DNA of 64,000 nt. Source: Adiantum capillus-veneris. Taxonomy: Eukaryota > Streptophyta > Polypodiopsida > Polypodiales > Pteridaceae. The stretch lies in contig CM043944.1 in NCBI GenBank assembly GCA_014529385.2, forward strand, positions 76,085,884 through 76,149,883, read 5' to 3'. Under the pieces are notes generated by a model. It searched no databases. It was not told the DNA's origin and worked only from the letters and a program-made list of their open reading frames with translations. Positions 32,301-44,542 of this stretch are shown in pieces. A program made the position numbers and the translations under genes. The number at the start of each line of letters is the position of its first letter. The first letter of the stretch is position 1.

Positions 32301-34804
32301 ATGGCAACGGAGCCTGCCTTCATTGGAGCCCTGGACCAAGGTACCACCAGCACACGCTTTATTATCTATGACCGCTCTGCTACGCTTATTGCGTCCCATC
32401 AACTGGAGTTCACTCAAATCTATCCTCAAGCAGGGTATGCCCTTCTCATCTGTGCACAGCTTGATTTTTTCCCCCAGTTTTGTTGCTTTCAATCCTTCCC
32501 TCTCTGTTGTAACCTCATATATTGGTGTGTTTGTGCATGTCTATTCTGTAGCTTCATATCTCTATGTTTGCATAAAAGATGTTGCAGCCAAAGATGCTGA
32601 AAAACTGGTATTGAAGGCTCTCAAGATGGCATGCTTCGAAATCTGTAATGAACAATTTGCAGTTGTTTTGCTAAAGTTAAAGCTTTAAGAATGGACGATG
32701 TGCATGGCGCAATTTAATATTCAGTATGCCTTTATATGGATTTCCTATGGTCGAACGGAACCCAACAAAATGTGAGATCCTGTGCATGTCTGTGTGTGCA
32801 ACCTTAGATAAATAAAGCCTTGAGTTTTTCACCATTTGCCTTTGCTTGAAATAGATCTTATTTCTGCAATTTTATTTGCAGACATACACAGGGTATGTGG
32901 ATGTAGGCTATTGGTTTCTTATGCTAATTCTAGTGAAATGTTGAATTAGTTCCTGTTTTTTTGTGTTTGTGTGAAAAGTCTTTCCCCATTTTGCCTCGTA
33001 TCGAGGCATGAACATCAACGAAAATAGTTTTGTGATCAATCTTAAAAGATCGCTTTGTTCATGTTGTATTTTTTTGTTTTTTGTGTCCTATAATTCTTAT
33101 AGCTCAGATTTTTCTGACCTTATGAAAATATGCATATATAGAAGGTGCACAATTTGACGTGTGCTGAACATGAAGCGCGTAGCATTTCTTCTCATCTTTG
33201 TGCTTGCCAGATGGGTTGAGCATGATCCCATGGAAATCTTGGAGACAGTCAAGGTGTGTATTCGAGGAGCTTTGGAAAAGGCCAAGGAATCATGCAATTT
33301 TACTGTCACAGACTTAAAGGCTATAGGAATCACAAATCAAAGAGAGACTACTCTTGTTTGGAGCAAAAGCACAGGCAAGCCGCTTTACAATGCTATCGTG
33401 TGGATGGATGTGAGAACAAGCCCTGTTTGCAGGCGCTTGGAAGCGGAATTGAGTGGGGGCCGAACCCACTTTGTAAAGAGCTCAGGGCTTCCTATAAGCA
33501 CCTACTTTAGTGCAACAAAACTCATCTGGCTTCTAGAAAACATATCAGCAGTAAAAGAAGCCGTAGCTCAGGGGGATGCTCTCTTTGGTACAGTTGATAC
33601 ATGGCTCATATGGAACTTAACAGGGGGAGCAGGCAAAGGTGTTCATGTAACCGACTGCTCAAATGCGGCTCGGACATTGCTTCTGGACCTAAAGACATTG
33701 GATTGGGACAAGCGCACCTTGGAAGAGCTTAATATACCAGTGCAAATCCTACCCAGAATCGTGAGCAATGCGGAGGTCATAGGAGAAATTGCAGATGGAT
33801 GGCCTTTGAAGGGGGTTCCTATTGCTGGTTGCTTAGGAGACCAACATGCTGCCATGGTTGGCCAGAGGTGCAAGAAAGGGGAAGCTAAAAGCACCTATGG
33901 TACCGGGTGCTTTATTTTGCTCAACACGGGAGAGGATATTGTTCCATCACAGCATGGTCTGCTCACCACAATTGCATACAAGCTGGGTCCAAAAGCGCCC
34001 ACAAACTATGCGCTCGAAGGATCCATAGCCATTTCTGGAGCCGCAGTCCAGTGGCTTCGAGATGGTCTTGGTATCATCAAAACAGCAAGCGATATTGAAG
34101 GACTAGCTGAGTCAGTGCCCAATTCAGGAGGGGTCTATTTTGTGCCCGCTTTTAATGGCTTGTTTGCTCCTCATTGGAGGGATGATGCTCGCGGTGTCCT
34201 AGTTGGTATTACAAGATTCACCAACAGGGGTCACATTGCCCGGGCCACACTTGAGAGCATGAGTTTTCAAGCAAGGGAGGTGCTGCAAGCCATGCAAGCG
34301 GATGCCAAGTTGAATGATTCAGGAGAGATTCTGCTGAGAGTGGACGGTGGAGCTACTGTGAACAATTTGCTCATGCAGATTCAAGTGAGAGCCTACACAC
34401 ACACACACATGCACCTTTTTGTTTACTAAGTGAAGAAATTTACACATGCCCCTGTGGGGGTGTGTGAGCGCGCACACGCATTTGTTGCATGTATGTGTTT
34501 GTAGAGAGAGAGAGTTTCATGTCGCTGAAAATCTAATGCTGTTTTGTTGTAATAGGCTGATATTCTTGGTGCGCCAGTGCTTAGACCTGCAGACATCGAA
34601 ACTACTGCCATGGGAGCAGCATTAGCAGCTGGCTTGGCAGTAGGGGTGTGGACAGAGTCGACAATTTTTGTGAACAATGAGACAGTGGCAGCGAAAGGAG
34701 TTACTATGTTTTATCCCAAGATTGAAGAGAAACAGAGACAAGAACGCTATGATTCATGGTCCATAGCAGTTGGGAAGTCATTTGCTCTATCAGACTTGGC
34801 ATAA
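32301..34804 (+). CDS. GLI1/NHO1: Glycerol kinase, three exons
   Basis: Exons 32301-32434, 33211-34384 and 34556-34804 join to a 518-residue protein. Both introns have GT...AG ends, and the codon split by intron 1 restores '[15 protein letters not shown]'. The product is a cytosolic FGGY kinase that converts glycerol and ATP to glycerol 3-phosphate. Visible features are the ATP-loop DQGTTSTR (12-19), glycerol-binding R89, E90, Y143 and D256, FGGY signature 1 '[13 protein letters not shown]' (143-155), signature 2 starting 'GVLVGITRF', and the '[14 protein letters not shown]' adenosine-motif region. Length fits the plant family, about 520. The single Arabidopsis homologue, GLI1/NHO1, is needed for glycerol use and nonhost resistance. 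The chosen ATG is the first in frame after the GA-rich leader and gives the normal N-terminus. No stop or frameshift is seen, so the gene looks functional. Confidence 0.95.
32435..33210 (+). other. Glycerol kinase intron 1 (776 bp)
   Basis: It begins GTATGC after ...CAAGCAG-G and ends TTGCCAG before ATGGGTTGAG. The intron sits after the second base of the Gly codon in 'QAGW'. It is T-rich and has no long frame or mobile element. Confidence 0.9.
34385..34555 (+). other. Glycerol kinase intron 2 (171 bp) with small microsatellites
   Basis: It begins GTGAGA after 'MQIQ' and ends TTGTAATAG before 'ADILG', falling between codons. It holds a short (CA)n run and a (GA)n run. The reading frame without splicing would stop shortly after 34429. 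Confidence 0.9.
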
Positions 34805-35243
34805 CACCCCATGGTTCATCATTCAAATCATGATAATGCATATTTTAATAATCTCCTGAAGTTCAGTTTTTCTATAAGTTTTCTTATCCACCCAGCTTCA
34901 TGATAATTCCTTAGAGAATGGTAAGTGTCTAAAGTTTTTTGTGCAATGCTTAGTCACGAGGAAACTCTGTTTTGGGGCTCACCTGATCGGAATTTCCAAT
35001 TCAAAAGTCACCCGATTTCTTGTTTCCGTCACGGTTTCTTCATGAAGGTCAGAAGGTTGCATACAAAATATGATGGTGAGAGGCTGTTTCTAATCCTTGT
35101 CATTGAAAAGAGCAAGCCTCTCTGAAGTGTGGAAACATGGTCGAACTTCATTGGTGCTTGATTCTTGGTGATGAAACACATTCCTTTAGATCTTTTAGTT
35201 ATTTGAAGACAGCTACTGACAAGTATGCAAATTCATCGACGGG
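34805..35243 (+). other. 3' flank of glycerol kinase
   Basis: Contains the presumed 3' untranslated region. No canonical AATAAA signal is obvious close to the stop; AATAAT occurs near 34850. No other gene is seen. Confidence 0.4.
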
Positions 35244-35375
35244 ATGGTGGGTTTGGGGTTTCAATGGCCGTGTACAGCAGGGTTGCCACTTCACTATTTC
35301 CTAAGTTTAGGGTGGGGGTTTAGGGTTTCAATGGCTGTGTACAGCAGGGTTGCCACTTCACTCTTTCCTAAGTTT
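35244..35375. repeat. 67-bp tandem duplication
   Basis: Two adjacent units share 'GGTTTCAATGGCYGTGTACA' and 'GCAGGGTTGCCACTTCACT' and are offset by 67 bp (35261 versus 35328). A few substitutions separate them. Confidence 0.88.
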
Positions 35376-37034
35376 GTCTTCCCAGCTCACTGCAGGGGCA
35401 TTTTCATGCTTGGTCATGTTTTTGTTGTGCCCGGGGCGTTTACTTCATTAGGCAAGGTTGGACGGTGATAATGAGAAGGAGATGCAGGCTCTGCTAGACA
35501 TCATTGTGGTCAGACATGTACTGACATTAGCAAACCTTTTTATGTTGAAGACAAAAGCTTACTTCATGAGAAGGCTCATCTGACCAAGGTGGCGAGTCGG
35601 AGAGACCGATTGAATCTGTGAATTTAGTCATTTCCTAAACTGCTCTTTGCATGTACATGAATTTGGGTAATCTGGCTCCTGCTCCTTGTCAAGATGTTAA
35701 GGGGAGTTGGCCCATAATTAATGCACTACAATTTTCAAACGCTCTCCCAAGTTGAGAAAAGAGGCTCTTTCACCCCTGTTTTCACACTACCACCTAGAAA
35801 AATCCTGACAACAGAGGATTATTAGCGACTTGTAATTTTGGATTTGAGCCGATCTTTTGTGTCAGTATGTACTTGGATGCCTGTACGTACCATTGGACCT
35901 TTTCCTGTTATCTAAGATGCTCTTGTCAAGACTCATTATGGTTCATTGGACCACAAACATAAGAACTCTTTTATGACTTTAACATTGCAAGAGGGATACA
36001 GAAGACAGGAAATCAAGATAAATTTAAAGCACACATCCTCCACATTCACATACTTGTGCATTGTGACACACACGGTTCACGGAATTCATGTTAGAATTTG
36101 CACAGTTTACTAATGTCTGGTGTTCATGATTAGTTTGGATTTGAGAATGAAGAGGTTGGCGTTATTATGAACATTTTTGAATTTTATAATATGAAAGCTA
36201 CTTAGCAGATGAGAATTTGATATACTTTTTCATGCAAAAGTGCACCATATTGTTGCTTCTGTATGCTTTTCCATGACTGATGAGGCTGCCTTTGTGGTAT
36301 CTTTGGCTTGAATTTCGACTCTGTACAGGTGACATTAAGCACATTTCAATAGGGGTAGCCCAATTTGTGACAAGGCTTGCATAAATTGGCTAGATTGCAG
36401 CTCGCTACTACCTTAATGGTAAGCACATGTCTTGGGGGTAAGCCCAATTTGTGACGAGGCTTATATAAATTCGCTAGATTGGAAGTACCTAATACCGAAA
36501 ATTTTGTGGGTTTGGATGGTTAGACTAAATTATGGAAACCTTGTATTTAAGGGCTTCCAGGGTGCACCGGTGCTGGTGACCTTCCAAGACGTTGTTGACC
36601 CTTGAGCTTTCAGTGTCTACCTCAAAAGGAGGGAAGCTGTTCAACATCTATGGTCTAAGCAGAGCAAGGTCTGCATTATAGACAACTCATTTGTTCCCCT
36701 TCATGATGCTAAAAAGATTTGTTTTGAAGGAAGGGTGCCACCGTGCACCTTTACAATTAAGGAGCTGTATATTCAAGCCTCCAAGTCTGGGATTCAGTTG
36801 TTGAGATCATATTCAGTTGGTGGAGGGGAATTGACTAGGATGATGCCTTGTGGATTTGAAATAAGACCTGTGATCATCAGTATGAGGAGCATCCATACAG
36901 ATAGTACTGTAGAAGGCTTTCTTTGGGAGTACACCAAATGTCAGCATCCAAGCATGTGAAGCCTCACAAGAAGATTTAGAAATTTTCTCATGTAGGAAAA
37001 TGGAGTCTTTTCCAGTGTTTTCAATACAATGAAT
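35376..37034. other. Intergenic DNA with an 84-bp duplication
   Basis: No gene is recognised. An imperfect tandem pair with 84-bp offset starts at 36336 and 36420 ('TAAGCACATNTC', 'CCCAATTTGTGAC', 'AATTNGCTAGATT'). A short frame ending at 36959 resembles no family I know. Confidence 0.5.
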
Positions 37035-37189
37035 AACATCATGAGCTTCTGCTCGAGAGGCACCGCATACCTAACTAGGTACGATTGGGGGCAGAGGACC
37101 ACCGGCCCCCCCACCGGGCCGGCGGTCCCTTGCCCCCAATTGCACCTAGCTAGGTATACGGTACCTCCCTCACAGAAGCTCATGATGTT
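37035..37189. repeat. GC-rich foldback, about 74-bp arms
   Basis: AACATCATGAGCTTCTG at 37035 is matched in reverse by CAGAAGCTCATGATGTT ending at 37189. Pairing continues inward through TACCTAACTAGGTACGATTG / CAATTGCACCTAGCTAGGTA and GGGGGCA / TGCCCCC to a GGCCC/GGGCC centre at about 37112. The DNA could extrude as a cruciform, or its RNA could form a near-continuous hairpin. It may be a foldback MITE or a small-RNA precursor. Confidence 0.85.
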
Positions 37190-37750
37190 GAGGTAAGTCA
37201 CAATGTGAGAATTTGTCCTAAACTTCTTGTGCCTATGTCTGTAGTTTTGAAGGTCTGTGGGGGAAAATGCCCCAAAGGAAACTGTCGCCGCAGCTTGGGG
37301 AGGATGTCGTCTCAGCTTTTACGTAGGTGTTTGAAATCATCAACACATTTGTGAGAACGATCACTCTCACATACAAATTTAAAGAGAGTAAACCCAACTC
37401 ATGCACTCACAATAACAAAAAGGGTCATGACCATTGACTACATAGGAGCACCACAACGGAGGCTGTTGTCTTCTTCTTTGAAATACACAATTTATGGAAT
37501 TTTGGTTCCATAGCTCATTTTAGGATGAAAAACTACCAGACATAGCAGTCAAATAGCCTATAAATGAAATAAAAAGGGTCAAAAGTGCCCGAAAAGTCCT
37601 TAGCCAGTATGGTGCCATGATTTTCAAGCTGATGCTCTTTCTTACAGAAAATTTCAGCACTGGGAAAAATCCCAAATATACATTCAAAGCATACTTTAGC
37701 TCGTAAGGCTTGGGACCCCACATAATACCCTTCCAATGGGTCGGTGACGG
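37190..37750. other. Unassigned DNA before chromovirus B2
   Basis: No gene is recognised. The text between 37500 and 37740 has the repetitive, low-coding character of retroelement leader DNA seen elsewhere in the window, but I cannot align it to a named element. Confidence 0.35.
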
Positions 37751-38974
37751 TGTAACATTTAATGGCCTAGTAACTTGTGTGTACCGGAAAATAGCATGAT
37801 CATAGTGAGCATTTCATTAGAATAGATTCCTAATGAGCATAGCAAGGTGCTTGGTTGGAGAGAGCAAAAAAAAGCATAACACCTAGTTAGATAAGCATGA
37901 ACAATACTTCAAAAGAGAGAGAAATTAAGCCATTCACGACAGTTGAGGACCGGATTTATATGGAGCCGGTCCCCCCTCCAAAAGGCTTTGTATTATAGGT
38001 TTCCCCCATCAAGAGAGACATTTTACAATACAATTCTTTGTGTTCCTTCAATAACTAGCTAGTGCAATGAAGATGGAAGCTTCAAGCACTAAGCAAAACA
38101 CTTATAAAACACAACATCAATTCCCTCACGGTCTCAGACCCAAGACCTCACACACCTTCGAAGATGGTGAGAGCTAGTGGGGTATGAGAGTATATTGAGA
38201 GGAAGAAGGAGTAGTCTTATGGGAAAGATGTACATCTCCTCACATAATCACTCATATTAGCATAGCATAGCTTAGTGATGAGCATGGTAGAGGAGATGAG
38301 CATGCATTGAAGCTTGGCTCTTGGTGGGATTTGCATCACAAAGCCAAGAGTTGTTGGTGTAGGCTTCCCTTCTCACAAGCTTGGAGTAGGTGATAAGCTT
38401 TCCATTAAAGCTTGAGAAGGAGAGAGAGAGAGAGAGAGAGTCTTCTTGCTTCGCACATGAGCTAGCGTGAGTGTGTGTGGAATAATGCCTTGTAAAATTC
38501 AGCCCCCTCTCTCTCTCTCTCTCTCTCTCTTGGTGGACCCCTCTTGCTAATTACTCTTGCTAGCACCTCATTGGACCTCTCTCACCTTAGCCAATGAAAA
38601 TTAAGTAGCACAAGTGATAGCCTTTTGACATGTGTCCCCCTTTCCCCTTTTGTGAGAGATTTAGGTAATTAATTAATGCAACTAAACTCTCATTGGACCC
38701 CTTTGTCTCCCTGCCAATAGAAATCAGACAAGCCAATGGGCTTCTGAATGCTCATTGGACCCCTTGGGAGACTGTCCAATAGTCTTCTAGAGAGCTTAAT
38801 TCTTATTGGTTCTTTTATTAAACGTTTTTAAATGAATTAAACTAGATTTACTCTAGCCTAGTTCTCATTGGTCCACCTCTATGGTCATCCAATAGGATTT
38901 GGGTACACCTTGGGGGCAACTGGGCTAGGGAGTTGACATGTGTCCACTATGCCCTTTGTGTACAGAGGCTTGCA

Positions 38975-39010
<36 letters not shown>

Positions 39011-39402
39011 CGCATTTCTCTCTCATCCCCTATCAAAAGAACTCGCCCCCTCCTATGTAGGAGCTTGCATTGACTTTTTTTGTACACACACAAAGCATCC
39101 AATTTAAATAAGCTTTGACCATTGGACACAACCTTTAATTTTTGGAACCTTCGCATTTTGGAAGTCTTAATGGGCTGAACCTTAGGGTCTTTGAATCCCA
39201 TTGTTGCACATTGCTCTTTTGCAGATGTCCCCCCCCCCCCCCCCTTTGGATCCCTATTTTCCCTCCTTTGGATCCCTATTGTGGCCAGTCTACCAACTTA
39301 ACCAATGTTCTAGCTTTTTCTCCCCTGGCACTTCCCCATATTAAATGATCAGTTTAACATGAGAAAATCATTTAAGAGAATTAGATATTAGTTATTATGA
39401 CA
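37751..39402 (-). repeat. 3' LTR of chromovirus B2 (1652 bp)
   Basis: Plus-strand ends TGTAACATTTAATGGCC and ...TTATTATGACA. It is highly similar to 44952-46635 over the full length. Length differences lie mainly in (CT)n at about 38502-38530, (TG)n(CG)n at 38976-39013 and a poly-C at about 39229-39244. Confidence 0.93.
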
Positions 39403-39789
39403 TTATCTCTCTGTTGAAATCATAGTTGTCCTCGACTATGGGGTAGAGAAGATAAAGCCTATCCATTAATCCTTTTTCTAGCTGGTAGAGGATCCATATG
39501 TTACCCTATGACATCGTTCCAGAATGAATGACTAGTCTATTTGGTGCTTGAGAGGTTAAGCTGCCGCAAGCATGTCTGCACATTAGTCCTATCAATCTTC
39601 CATTGTGTTTGGGAGACTTCGTCTCTGCAAACTTGATTCTAAGCATGCATACTACTACACATTTGTGCACAATAAAGAAAAGAGAGTCTTATACGACAAA
39701 AAATTTGCTCATTTTAAACATTTGTACATTTGCTTCCTCTAGGGAAGCATTGTAAGCATTAACAAGGTTTAGGTTATCCTTTAATCGTA

Positions 39790-40140
39790 TGCCCTGTATT
39801 CATCTAGCATCTTCAAAAGGATAATTCTTAAACTTAATAAGATATCGTCGGCGGATAGTCTTACCGCCTCTTAATACATTGTCTTGATGTTGGAGAATGG
39901 ACTCCGGCTGCAACACCTCTTCTTGGTTCTCGATCTCCACTGGGTCTTCAATAGTTGGTTCTTGAGGTGGCTCTCCTTTATAAGGCTTTAATAGGTTCAC
40001 ATGGAAAGGATTGTGTATGAGCCAATGACTGGGCAACTTGAGTTGATAGTCCATCTCATTGATTGGCCTAAGAATCTGGAAGGGAGCATAGCACCTTTTT
40101 GCTAATTTAGCATAGTACTTTTAGTGTCCTGTAGGATTCT
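39790..40140 (-). pseudogene. Chromovirus B2 integrase C-terminus and chromodomain
   Basis: The minus-strand frame from 40054 reads 'HNPFHVNLLKPYKGEPPQEP', then 'TIRRRYLIKFKNYPFEDAR'. The second segment is a chromodomain core (aromatic-rich 'YLIKFKNYPFEDARW' pattern), which in this lineage steers integration towards modified chromatin. TGA replaces the expected Trp codon after 'EDAR'. Confidence 0.85.
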
Positions 40141-41100
40141 TGCCCGTCGTGTGCCTTAATCGAGCCTTGGGAAATTTGAGTAAGACCCAATCATTTTCTT
40201 TAAAGGTTTGGAATTTAAGTAGCAGGGGACTTTTTGTCTTCCCTCAATTACCTCGAAAGGTGCTTTTCTCATGGAAGTATGTACAGTGTTATTGTAGGCA
40301 TACTCCACTAAGGGTAAGCACTTCTCCTATTTGGGAACTTTGATCCACTTCCGTTACATAGGCTTTTACTAGATCAAGAATTATTAGGTTAGCTATTTCA
40401 CTTTGGCCATCCGTTTGTGGGTGATAGGCCGAAGAGAAATTTAGCCTTGCCCCTAAATTCTCAAAGAGACCCTTTAGAAATTATTGGTCATTCTAGGATC
40501 TCTATCTGACACTATGAACATTGACAAGCATGGTACTTGAAGATTTGTGAAATGAAGAGGATTGCCATTTGATGGACTTTGATAGTGTTTTTGACAGGTA
40601 TAAAATGAGCTTGTTTACTGAACCTGTCTACTATCGTCCATATTCTTGTAATCCCATGGATAGACTTAGGCAATCCAAAGATAAAATCCATGGATATGCT
40701 CTCCCATGGTGAATTAAGGATTGGCAAAGGTTGAAGCAATCTAGGTTGCTTCCCTCTATCAAAATCCGTCTTTTGGCATACCACACATTTAGAAACATAC
40801 TCTTGTATGTTTGTCTTCATGGTAGGCCAATAGAAATATGTTTCGATCCCTTTTAGGATAGACTGAATCCCTCTATGCCTCGCATAAGGAGGAGCATGAG
40901 ATTCATACATTAATTTCTCACGTAGCGAGTTAGTAACGCATAGTTTATTGCCATAGAGAAGATAACCATCTTGTAAAGTAAATGGTTCCTCTTTATTCCC
41001 TAGTGCAAGGGTTGAAATCACATCTTTAAAATCGGGATCAATAGCATACTCATCTATCATAGAAGATAGATCATTATGAGTTGCGATGGAAACCACATTC
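40141..41100 (-). pseudogene. Chromovirus B2 integrase
   Basis: The HHCC finger is encoded around 40790-40930 ('ESHAPPYARHRG', 'EYVSKCVVCQKT'). The first catalytic Asp follows in 'ISMDFIFGLPKSIHG', with 'TIVDRFSKQAHFIPV' after it. The frame stops at 40512. The rest of the core is present in other frames but interrupted, so integrase is not active. Confidence 0.88.
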
Positions 41101-41640
41101 ACTCTTGGCCGTCTTGAGAGTGCATCGGCTACTTGATTATGCTTGCCAGCAATGTGAGCAACATGGAAATAAAATTGTGAAAGAAAATTTGCCCACCTCA
41201 TTTGTTTGTCGGAGAGTTTGGTCTGCGTCATGAAGTACTTAAGGCTTTGGTGATCCGTTCAGAGAATGGAAGGAGTCCCCAAAAAGTAGTGCTTCCATGA
41301 GTTTAAGGCATGTAGAACTGCGAGGAGCTCCTTTTCATATATGCCTAAAGCTTGCTCAACAGGGTCGAGCCTTTGACTTTCATAGGCTATGGCGTGCCCT
41401 TCTTGAAGCAAAATAGCTCCAAGGAAATCACCACAAGCGTCACATTGGACCTCAAATGGCTTTGAGAGATCCGACAGTGTAAGCACATGTTGAGAGATAA
41501 GCGTTTCTTTAAGCTTTTTGAAAGCATTGTTCTCCTTGAAAGACCATGTATACCTAACATTTTTCTTTGTTAGGTCATGTAATGGTCTTGCTATTAGTGA
41601 GAAATTTTCTATGAAGAGTCTATAGTATGCACACAACCTA
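41100..41640 (-). pseudogene. Chromovirus B2 RNase H
   Basis: The frame from 41636 reads 'FKKLKETLISQHVLTLSDLS', 'FEVQCDACGDFLGAILLQEG' (first catalytic Asp region) and 'IYEKELLAVLHALNSWKHYF'. After a stop at about 41259 it continues with 'QMRWANFLSQFYFHVAHIAG' and 'KHNQVADALSRRP', the usual end of gypsy RNase H. Confidence 0.9.
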
Positions 41641-42330
41641 TAAAGCTTCTTAGTTTATGAAGATTCCTTGGATTAGGCCATCCTTTTATTACCTCTAGCT
41701 TTGATGGATCCATTTGGATGCCATCTTGAGAGATAATGTGACCTAAATACTAAATCTCTTGTAAGAAAAACTCACTTTTCTTTCGATTAATATAAAGTGT
41801 ATTCTCTCGTAGAACTTGAAATATTACATGGAGGTGTTGAGTGTGTTCGTCTAGTGAATTAGAGTAGATGATAATATCATCAAAGAACACTCCAATAAAA
41901 GTTCGGTGAGGCCTGAATAGCTTCTCCATCAAGCGGTTGAATGTGGTTGGTGCATTGGTCAAGCCAAAAGGCATGACTATATATTCATAAAGACCAAACG
42001 TAGTGCCAAATGCGGTCTTTACAATGTCTTGATCAACTATCCTTATTTGATGGTAGCCACTTTTTATGGTCAATTCTACTAAAGTAGGTCGACCCTTGTA
42101 GCTTATCAAATAGGTCTTCTACCTGTGGATCGGGAAACCTATTCTTGATAGTGATCCTATTTAGTGCTCTATAGTCGACATACATACGATATGTGCCGTC
42201 TTTCTTTTGCACTAATAGCATGGGTGAACAAAATGTAGATGAGCTATGCCTAGCCATGCCCTTCTCAACTAACTCATACACTTGCTACATAATCTCCTTA
42301 TGTTGAGCTTGAGAAACTCTATAAGGAGGT
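41640..42330 (-). pseudogene. Chromovirus B2 reverse transcriptase
   Basis: Two overlapping frames cover RT. 42281-42033 has 'RHSSSTFCSPMLLVQKKDGT' and 'YRMYVDYRALNRITIKNRFP'. 42109-41750 has 'ELTIKSGYHQIRIVDQD', 'YEYIVMPFGLTNAPTTFNRL' and the catalytic 'VFFDDIIIYS' (FFDD in the YxDD position). The first catalytic Asp block is shifted at the overlap ('FSRIDHKKWL' in one frame, 'LTIKSGYHQI' in the other), showing a frameshift within the palm. Confidence 0.92.
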
Positions 42331-43025
42331 TTATTAGGCGGTGAACTTCCTAGAAGAAGTTCAATTGCATGGTCATCATTGCCTCGTTTAGGGAGGTAGT
42401 TCACAAGGGATGTCGTCAATAAAAACATCTTGAATCCCCTTGAGAAAGTTGGATAACTCTAATTCCTTGTGATCATTTATATTTTCTTTTGCTCAAGCAT
42501 TAGGTTCATTTTGAGAATCTTTAACAAAATCATGTATATGAAAATAGAGCTCTTTATTGACTTGTTGAAAGCTTGCGTATGTACAATGGGTATGGTGTTA
42601 CCCATTTCCTTAGCATCTATGTACATATCTTTTTTCGTGAACCTAAAGTATATTTTCCTTTCAGGAAATTTAACATTGGCAGCCATGAGATCAAACCATG
42701 GTGCCCCTAGGATTACATCCTCATGCTTGAGAGGAGAGATAAAGAAGTCCTCCTTGTCCACATAGCTTTGGACATGGAGCCTCAATTTCCTGATTAAGGG
42801 AGTGTCTGAAGCTTCTTCCCCTTGAAAGCACCATCTGTGGGTAGGACATCTCCCATCTCATAGGCTTGGATGCCTAGCTTGGTGGCCAACTCTGTGGATA
42901 TGAAATTATGAGTAGAACCAGGGTCAAAGAGAATAAAAGCATCATGTTCTCTTACCTTTCCCCAAGCATGGCATAAAGGAGATCCTTTGTGGTGAGCTTT
43001 CTCTTCTTGGATTTCAACCAAGGTA
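42331..43025 (-). pseudogene. Chromovirus B2 protease
   Basis: The frame from 43021 has 'AFILFDPGSTHNFISTELAT' with D-P-G-S at the active site, where D-S-G-S is more common. The frame from 42785 continues with 'LKHEDVILGAPWFDLMAANV', the hydrophobic-hydrophobic-Gly strand at the protease C-terminus. A stop lies between them at about 42794. Confidence 0.85.
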
Positions 43026-43029
43026 GCTC

Positions 43030-44542
43030 TAGGAGGCTCATGGCAGGTTTTCTTTTGGGGACAAGCGCGGTACGCATGTCCTTGCTTGCCGCACTTGATA
43101 CATTGGTTATCCTTGCGATAACGCTCAAGCTCTTCAGGAGAGAGTTTGTTTTTGCCTTTGTAAACTCCCTTTTCCTTAGCTTTTTTTTGTTATTGGAGTT
43201 GCCCTTAGGAGACTTTTGGACATTGTCCTTTCCTTAGGCTCATTGGAACCCTTGTTTTGCGTGGGCTTAGAATTTCTCTTAGCCCCTGTTTGGAAATTGA
43301 TTCGAGAAGCCACCATAGTATGGTGAATAACCGCAGATATGGTGCGTGGCCTTTGGGAGTTGACATAATCCACCATTTCTTCAGTTAAGCCCGCACAAAA
43401 TTGTTGTTTTTGCTCTCCAAAATCCATCTTTTTGAAGACAGTGGCTTTGAGATGTAAATCCCAAAACTTGTCTACATATTTGTGAATGGATTCGTAGGGA
43501 GAGCTTCAAGCTTCGCCATTCGGTGAGTACTTTGTCTTTGGGATCGGTGGCCAAAAACTACTTCATAAGGGAAGCTCTTAAGGCTTTCCATGTTCATGGA
43601 GCTTCACCGTTGGCCCGTAGGCTAGACCACCATTGCCTAACGGACTTTTGAAAACACGGTGTAGCTTAGACGACTCCATGAAGCCCTCATCTCCAAACTC
43701 CGCATCGAATTGTTGGATAAAGGCCAAGACTTTGTCCGTAGCACCAAAAGTTCCATTGTAGGTAAGAAAAGAGATGCTCTTTCCTCCCTCTTTGAACTTC
43801 TTTAGCTTGGATGACCTTTTCCACGCAGCATAGGATTTTCTATGGCCTCTTCTTTTTTATGGTTCAAAAGTTGCACCATCGCTTTCTTCAGAAGATGAAG
43901 AATTTGAGGAAGATGGAGAAGAGGGTGACCTCTTTCTTGCCTTTTTCTTGCCTTGATCCTCTTTGTCTGTACCATCACTTTCATAAGAGGAAGAGGATGA
44001 AGAAGAGGGTGTCCTCTTTCTCGCCTTTTTCTTCTCTTGATTTTTGTCAACCCTCTTTGAATTATGGTGTGGAGATGTGTGAGATGGTCTTATCCGTTTA
44101 GGAGGTGATGGAGAGCATTTTGGCTGCCGTCTTCGTGGAGCCATCTCCGTCGAGGTGGCAGGAGACTCACTTCTTTCTCATTCCTTCGGTGGGGGCTCTT
44201 GAGTTCTCCTTTAGGAAGGAGATGCATCTTCAAGAAGAAAATTTTTGAGCCCTTTGTATGGATCCTCTTCTTCGTCCCAAATCGGAGAGAGGCCTCTTTT
44301 GGGAGTCTCGCAAGGAGGCTTCCTAGGTATCCTCTCATCATGGTGGGAGCTTGGAGAATCCCATGAGCACGAAGCTGCCATTGTACTTCACTTTGGAGGG
44401 ATGGATTGCCCATGGCTTGTTGAAGCCTAGAAACAAGGTAGTTACCAAGCATATGGTCATCATTAGTAGCGTGCTCATTAGCAAAATCAAAGCTATCAAC
44501 ATTAATTTCACTCTCTTTACTATTGTTCAGCCATTCTAACAA
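43030..44542 (-). pseudogene. Chromovirus B2 gag
   Basis: The frame starting at 44542 opens near 'NVDSFDFANEHATNDDHMLG'. Next comes a basic, Ser-rich segment in 44144-43857 ('KKKARKRTPSSSSSSSYESD') and the capsid end in 43427-43176 ('FCAGLTEEMVDYVNSQ'). A CCHC zinc knuckle, C-IK-C-GKQG-H-AYRA-C, is encoded at about 43062-43103. Several frame changes break it. It forms the particle shell and packages RNA in intact relatives. Confidence 0.85.

Noticed and set aside
32157-32688. Longer frames overlapping glycerol kinase exon 1 and intron 1
   Set aside because: They read through the GT splice site into the intron. The spliced frame gives the conserved kinase sequence.
33161-34429. Single-exon reading of the kinase starting at 33161
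   Set aside because: The first 17 codons come from intron 1. A CAG acceptor at 33210 and the conserved 'GWVEHDP' junction show that exon 2 starts at 33211.
35244-35468. 74-residue frame over the tandem duplication
   Set aside because: The frame simply translates the duplicated 67-bp unit twice and matches nothing.
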